This document shows positions 6,609 to 10,046 of a stretch of 10,046 bases of DNA, piece by piece (the stretch's first letter is position 1; each line of letters opens with the position of its first letter). The notes under the pieces were generated by a model. That model was not told the origin of the DNA and did not search any database. It worked only from the letters and a program-made list of their open reading frames with translations. This DNA is from Clostridiales bacterium (GTDB taxonomy: Bacteria > Bacillota > Clostridia > Lachnospirales > Lachnospiraceae), in NCBI GenBank assembly GCA_019420425.1, contig JAHZHG010000071.1:1-10046 (forward strand), in the 5' to 3' direction. The translations under genes and the position numbers were made by a program.

Positions 6609-7184
6609 ATGGATACGAATATGGATCGGATAAAGGCCATAAGCAAAAAGCTCATGGGATACTTCTCCAATCCATACAAATGTGAGATTCTGGTAACGAT
6701 CCAACAGCAGGGAAGGACAACGGCCAAGCAGGTAATGGAGCAGTGTAAGAATATCCCACAGGCGACCCTTTACCGGTATCTGAAGGCAATGGAAAAGGAT
6801 GGAATTATCCAGGTTTTGGAAGAAAAGCGGGTCAGGGGCGTTGTGGAAAAGGTTTACGGTCCGGGAGAAATTCTGAAAGGGGATGAGATTCAGAAGGCTT
6901 TGGAAAATAATTCGGGGGAAGTATATATGCTGCTGCTTCTTCAGTATATGCATTCCATTGTATCGGAATTTTATGAATATACCAAACAGGAGAATATCGA
7001 TCTGCAAAAGGACGGCTCAGGATTTTCCATTGGGCCCATTTACGGAAATGATGAGGAAATTATGGAGGCAATGCAGGAAATCAGTGTGATTGTGGAAAGA
7101 CTGAGAAATAATGGCCCGGGTGAGGGGCGAAAGATGAGATCCATTGGATTGATCCTTACGCCGCCCAAAAAAGCCGGAAAATAA
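6609..7184 (+). CDS. Winged helix-turn-helix transcriptional regulator
   Basis: A 191-residue cytoplasmic DNA-binding protein, probably controlling its own ABC operon. Residues about 10-85 form an ArsR/PadR-like winged helix: the stretch from KLMGYFSNPYKCEILVTI leads into TTAKQVMEQC and the recognition helix region PQATLYRYLKAMEKDGII, then a wing with VRGVVEKVYGPG. Residues about 95-170 are largely helical, with a hydrophobic segment VYMLLLLQYMHSIVSEFYEY, and could form the dimerisation or ligand-sensing part. There is no obvious metal-binding Cys cluster. AAGGAGG (6595-6601) lies 7 bases before ATG 6609; GTG 6603 would be only 1 base from it, so I reject it. A palindromic operator overlaps the upstream promoter. 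The ATPase start lies 27 bases after the stop. The family is sure; the signal it senses is unknown. Confidence 0.87.
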   Translation: MDTNMDRIKAISKKLMGYFSNPYKCEILVTIQQQGRTTAKQVMEQCKNIPQATLYRYLKAMEKDGIIQVLEEKRVRGVVEKVYGPGEILKGDEIQKALENNSGEVYMLLLLQYMHSIVSEFYEYTKQENIDLQKDGSGFSIGPIYGNDEEIMEAMQEISVIVERLRNNGPGEGRKMRSIGLILTPPKKAGK

Positions 7185-7185
7185 A

Positions 7186-7198
7186 TGGCCAAAGGCCA
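7186..7198. repeat. Short inverted repeat between regulator and ATPase genes
   Basis: TGGCC AAA GGCCA: 5-bp GC-rich arms around AAA, starting 1 base after the regulator stop and ending just where the ATPase ribosome binding site begins (AGGGAGG, 7198-7204). In RNA it would be a tiny hairpin at the edge of that site; an effect on translation is possible but unproven. Confidence 0.4.
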
Positions 7199-7211
7199 GG
7201 GAGGATGGAAT

Positions 7212-7919
7212 ATGTTAAGCATAAAGGGACTGACAAAACGATATGGGACAAAAACAGCGGTAGATCACTTGGATTTGCACATAAGTCCGGGGGAGATATA
7301 CGGATTTATCGGCCGCAACGGAGCAGGAAAAACAACGACATTGAAATCCTGCTGCGGTATACTGAGATTCGACGAAGGGGAAATTCTGATTGGGGGAAAA
7401 TCCATTAAGAAACAGCCCCTGGAGTGTAAGCAGATGATGGCATATATTCCGGATAATCCCGATCTGTATGAATTTATGACAGGAATCAAGTATCTGAATT
7501 TCATTGGCGATATTTACCGTATTCCTGCAGATGTCCGTCAGCAGAGAATCCGGGAATACGGCGACATGTTTGAGCTGACCCAGGATCTGGCACAGCCGGT
7601 AAAGGAATATTCCCATGGAATGAAGCAGAAGCTGGCGCTGATCTCCGCACTGATCCACGATCCCGGGCTGGTGCTGATGGACGAACCGTTTGTGGGACTG
7701 GACCCGAAGGCATCATTTTTGCTGAAGGATGTCATGCGCAAAATATGCGACCGGGGAGGAGCAATTTTCTTTTCCACGCACGTACTGGATGTGGCAGAAA
7801 AGCTCTGTGACAAGATTGCCATTATCAAGGACGGCAAGCTGGTGGAGTCGGGAACTACAGAGGAAGTGAAGGGAAACACTTCTTTGGAGCAGGTATTCCT
7901 GGAGCTGGAGGAGGAATAG
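7212..7919 (+). CDS. ABC transporter ATP-binding protein, exporter (CcmA/DrrA) type
   Basis: A 235-residue cytoplasmic ATPase of the CcmA/DrrA/BcrA kind, which normally pairs with a separate membrane protein for export or resistance. Motifs: Walker A GRNGAGKTTT (G34-T43, K40), a Q-loop region of the form AYIPDNPDLYEFMTG where Asp replaces the usual Gln, as in related ATPases, signature YSHGMKQK (from Y133, a common variant of LSGGQ), Walker B VLMDEPFVGLDP (D157, E158) and H-loop STHVLD (H190). AGGGAGG (7198-7204) lies 7 bases before ATG 7212, which I prefer to the in-frame ATG at 7185 that has no ribosome binding site. The membrane protein gene starts 2 bases after its stop, so they are co-translated and almost certainly form one transporter. 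The substrate is not evident. Confidence 0.92.
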   Translation: MLSIKGLTKRYGTKTAVDHLDLHISPGEIYGFIGRNGAGKTTTLKSCCGILRFDEGEILIGGKSIKKQPLECKQMMAYIPDNPDLYEFMTGIKYLNFIGDIYRIPADVRQQRIREYGDMFELTQDLAQPVKEYSHGMKQKLALISALIHDPGLVLMDEPFVGLDPKASFLLKDVMRKICDRGGAIFFSTHVLDVAEKLCDKIAIIKDGKLVESGTTEEVKGNTSLEQVFLELEEE

Positions 7920-7921
7920 AT

Positions 7922-9517
7922 ATGTTCATGACTTTAGTGAAAAGCAGAATGGGAGCAATATTTGCCTCTGCATTCCGCAGCTCGACAAAGAAAAAAAGAG
8001 GGCCGGCGTTTGCCGTACTGATGGGAATTTTGGTGATTTATGTAATTGCGGTATTTTTCCTTATGTTTGGAGCGATGTTTACTGCACTTTGTGAAGGGCT
8101 GTGTTCCATAGGGCTGGACTGGCTGTATTTTTCTCTGGCGGGAATGATGTCTTTTCTGCTCTGTTTTATCGGCAGTGTATTCTTTGTCAAGACGCAGATG
8201 TTTGAGTCCACAGATAATGAGCTTTTGCTTTCCATGCCGATTCCGCCGGGAGCGATTTTGGGCAGCAGAGTATTATCTATTTTGCTGCTGAACTATCTGT
8301 ACGAGCTGCTTGTATTTATTCCGGCGATTTCGATTTATGTATGGGAGATGGGCTGGAGCACAGGGACGGTTCTTGGGTTTCTTGTGGTTTCTCTGTTTCT
8401 GCCCCTTTTGGGCATGGCGTTTTCCTGTCTGGCGGGCTGGGTGATTACCCTAATCACGGAACGGATGCCGATGAAAAATCTCTTTACGATTTTGCTGTTT
8501 CTGGCGTTTATGGGCGTATATTTTTATTTATACAGCAAGATTCCCGAGTATGCGAATACGTTGGCATCCAGGGGAGAAGAGATTGCGGGTGTGGTGAAAA
8601 AGGCGATTTTTCCGGCATATTATTTTGGATTGGGTGCGCGGGGAGAACTTGGCGCGATAGGGATATTTATTCTCTGTTCTGCGGCGCCGTTTCTGGTGGT
8701 ATATGTGATTTTATCCAGAAGCTTTATCCATATCGTGACCACAAAGCGGGGAAGGGCAAAGGTCAAATACAAAGAAAAACAGCAGAAGAGCAGGCCGGTG
8801 ATGGGGGCGCTGATCTGGCGGGAGGGCACACGCGTATTTTCCAATGCCATGTATCTGCTGAATGCAGCCCTGTCCTCAATTTTTCTGCTGAGCGGCGCGG
8901 TCCTGCTGGCGGTAAAATGGAAGGATATAGAGATCTATCTGCAAATGATCCCGGCTGAGTTTGAGGGGTATATTCATGGAGGAATAGGGATAATTTTATG
9001 TGTTATGCTTTCCATGAACCTGATTTCTGCCCCGTCCATTTCCACAGAGGGAAAAAATCTGTGGCTGATCAAGTCTCTGCCGGTGAAGGAATCCTCGGTA
9101 TTATTTGCAAAGGTATGGCTTCATGTGCTGTTTAACCTGATTCCGGCGTATGTAACGGCAACCGTGTGTGTGGTTTTGCTTAGGCCTTCACCTGCGCATG
9201 TGGCGATGATTTATCTGCTTCCGGCGGTGTATTCCCTGGTATCGGCGGAGCTGGGCGTGCTGATTAACCTGCGGTTCCCGCGGTTAGATTATGTAAATGA
9301 TGTGGCTGCGGTGAAGCAGAGCATAAGCAGTATTGTCAGTATGGTGGTCAGCATGGGAATCGTAGTGCTTCCAATTATCGGATATATTTATCTGCTGTCA
9401 GAGATTATTTCCGTCTATACGGCGCAAGTCATCTATATGGCTGTTCTGGCGGCAGTGGCAGTATTGCTGACCGTTTTGCTGAAGGGATGGGGAGTAGAAC
9501 GGTTTAAAAGACTATAA
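7922..9517 (+). CDS. ABC exporter membrane protein, about 12 segments
   Basis: A 531-residue integral membrane protein that is very probably the permease partner of the preceding ATPase. About 12 hydrophobic stretches are visible, for example near residues 31-57, 70-90, 107-132, 146-175, 185-205, 238-265, 310-330, 345-370, 397-420, 424-445, 465-495 and 500-522. A basic linker (KRGRAKVKYKEKQQKSRP, about 275-292) splits the protein into two halves of about six segments, so it may be an internally duplicated ABC-2-like channel that works alone. I recognise no catalytic motif. GGAGGAGG (7907-7914) ends 7 bases before ATG 7922. A hairpin follows the stop. The large size and the two-gene layout resemble uncharacterised clostridial exporters; the substrate (peptide, drug or lipid) cannot be told from sequence. 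Confidence 0.87.
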   Translation: MFMTLVKSRMGAIFASAFRSSTKKKRGPAFAVLMGILVIYVIAVFFLMFGAMFTALCEGLCSIGLDWLYFSLAGMMSFLLCFIGSVFFVKTQMFESTDNELLLSMPIPPGAILGSRVLSILLLNYLYELLVFIPAISIYVWEMGWSTGTVLGFLVVSLFLPLLGMAFSCLAGWVITLITERMPMKNLFTILLFLAFMGVYFYLYSKIPEYANTLASRGEEIAGVVKKAIFPAYYFGLGARGELGAIGIFILCSAAPFLVVYVILSRSFIHIVTTKRGRAKVKYKEKQQKSRPVMGALIWREGTRVFSNAMYLLNAALSSIFLLSGAVLLAVKWKDIEIYLQMIPAEFEGYIHGGIGIILCVMLSMNLISAPSISTEGKNLWLIKSLPVKESSVLFAKVWLHVLFNLIPAYVTATVCVVLLRPSPAHVAMIYLLPAVYSLVSAELGVLINLRFPRLDYVNDVAAVKQSISSIVSMVVSMGIVVLPIIGYIYLLSEIISVYTAQVIYMAVLAAVAVLLTVLLKGWGVERFKRL

Positions 9518-9523
9518 AAAAGA

Positions 9524-9559
9524 AGGAGCTGCGCACGGATTTTCCGTGTATCAGCTCCT
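9524..9559. terminator. Bipartite stem-loop after the exporter operon, weak T-tract on the + strand
   Basis: Outer 8-bp stem AGGAGCTG (9524-9531) with CAGCTCCT (9552-9559), small internal loop, then inner 6-bp stem CACGGA (9534-9539) with TCCGTG (9543-9548) around TTT. On the + strand it is followed only by GAATTTTA. On the - strand it is followed by TTCTTTTTT, a much better terminator tail, although no minus-strand gene approaches it here. Confidence 0.7.
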
Positions 9560-9561
9560 GA

Positions 9562-9596
9562 ATTTTAGGCCTGTGTCAATGCTTCAGGCGTAAATT
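9562..9596. repeat. Imperfect inverted repeat upstream of the Lrp-type gene
   Basis: ATTTTAGGCCTG (9562-9573) and CAGGCGTAAATT (9585-9596) are inverted with 10 of 12 matches around an 11-base centre. It lies between the exporter hairpin and the promoter at 9619-9648. It could be a second weak terminator stem or a regulator site for the Lrp-type protein; I cannot decide between them. Confidence 0.4.
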
Positions 9597-9618
9597 TTAA
9601 GGAGAATGGCCGTATTTA

Positions 9619-9648
9619 CTGGCAGAAAAATAAGATGTATGCTATAAT
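9619..9648 (+). promoter_or_regulatory. Extended -10 promoter of the Lrp/AsnC-type gene
   Basis: TGC-TATAAT (9640-9648) is a perfect extended -10. CTGGCA (9619-9624) is a 4-of-6 match to TTGACA at 18-base spacing. Transcription would start near 9655, giving a leader of about 65 bases before ATG 9721. Confidence 0.75.
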
Positions 9649-9720
9649 GAGTGTTAGTGATAAAAGATGAGTTATACACATAAGAAAATCGGCTGGATAA
9701 CCGGGAAAGGATGCTGTCAT

Positions 9721-10046
9721 ATGGATCATCTGGATTATTCCATTCTTTCCATCTTGAAAAAAAACGCCAGAGAATCGGCTTCCAACATCAGCAAGGAAGT
9801 ACACCTGTCTGTTTCTGCTGTTTTGGATCGTATCCGCAAGATGGAAGAAAACGGAGTTATCAATAAATATACAATTGTTGTGGATGAAGTTAAGCTGGGG
9901 ATGGATGTAACCGCACTGATGGAGATCAGCCTTGAGCATCCCAAATATTATGATCAGTTCACAGAAGCGATTAAGGAAACGCACAATGTGGTGGATTGCT
10001 ATTATCTTACCGGCGACTTTGATTTTGTAATTAAAATCTGCTGTGG
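9721..10046 (+). CDS. Lrp/AsnC family transcriptional regulator (5' part, cut by window end)
   Basis: The frame is open from ATG 9721 to the end of the window, giving 108 residues of a protein usually about 150-160 long. Residues 1-60 form the N-terminal helix-turn-helix (MDHLDYSILSILKKNARESA, then ISKEVHLSVSAVLDRIRKMEENGVI, ending IVVDEVKLG). From residue about 62 begins the RAM ligand-binding domain with MEISLEHPKYYDQF and HNVVDCYYLTGDFDF, the typical V-x-x-Y-x-x-T-G-x-x-D pattern. Lrp/AsnC proteins form octamers that sense amino acids or related metabolites. AAAGG (9706-9710) lies 10 bases upstream, a little far; ATG 9711 is out of frame. It has its own promoter and is separated from the exporter operon by about 200 bases, so it need not regulate it. 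Confidence 0.93.
   Translation, partial: MDHLDYSILSILKKNARESASNISKEVHLSVSAVLDRIRKMEENGVINKYTIVVDEVKLGMDVTALMEISLEHPKYYDQFTEAIKETHNVVDCYYLTGDFDFVIKICC

Noticed and set aside
7185..7211. ATG 7185 as start of the exporter ATPase
   Set aside because: It directly abuts the regulator stop without its own ribosome binding site, while AGGGAGG serves ATG 7212, matching the family's usual N-terminus.
8341..8958. 205-residue + strand frame inside the exporter membrane protein gene
   Set aside because: It overlaps the strongly supported membrane protein in another frame, has no ribosome binding site and no domain; shadow frame.

Overview
The window looks like chromosomal DNA of a Gram-positive, moderate-GC anaerobe in the Clostridia, most likely a Lachnospiraceae-type gut organism. 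Supporting signs are strong AGGAGG ribosome binding sites, a GatD amidotransferase (lipid II amidation), a secreted protein with choline/glucan-binding-type wall repeats, a bacterial ferredoxin-nitroreductase fusion and T-rich intrinsic terminators. This placement is an inference from gene content; no marker gene here fixes the genus. Every gene I can support lies on the + strand.

Layout. (1) 2-1729, cell-wall block: the 3' end of gatD (its partner murT would lie upstream) is followed after 8 bases by a secreted polysaccharide deacetylase with ten wall-binding repeats, and a strong terminator closes the unit. (2) 1877-5557, an ABC importer operon in the order ATPase, solute-binding protein, fused double-domain permease. 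It resembles ferric iron (Fbp/Afu) or 2-aminoethylphosphonate-type importers, and also ends in a strong terminator. (3) 5639-6499, a monocistronic 2x[4Fe-4S] ferredoxin-nitroreductase fusion behind a clear sigma-A promoter. (4) 6547-9559, an exporter-like operon: winged-helix regulator, ABC ATPase and a polytopic membrane protein of about 12 segments. Its promoter lies inside a perfect 27-bp inverted repeat. (5) 9619-10046, the 5' part of an Lrp/AsnC-family regulator with its own extended -10 promoter, cut by the window end.

How the genes fit together. GatD and the deacetylase both act on the cell envelope, one on peptidoglycan precursors inside the cell and the other on a surface polymer outside. 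The importer operon is complete in subunits, but its ATPase has Arg instead of the first Gly of the Walker A motif, which is the strangest single residue in the window. The regulator-ATPase-permease set is laid out like a self-regulated efflux or resistance cassette whose operator is probably the palindrome over its promoter. I see no mobile element, CRISPR array, tRNA or rRNA, and no wholly new system. The best leads are the Walker A change, the uncertain importer substrate and the palindromic operator with its uncharacterised exporter.
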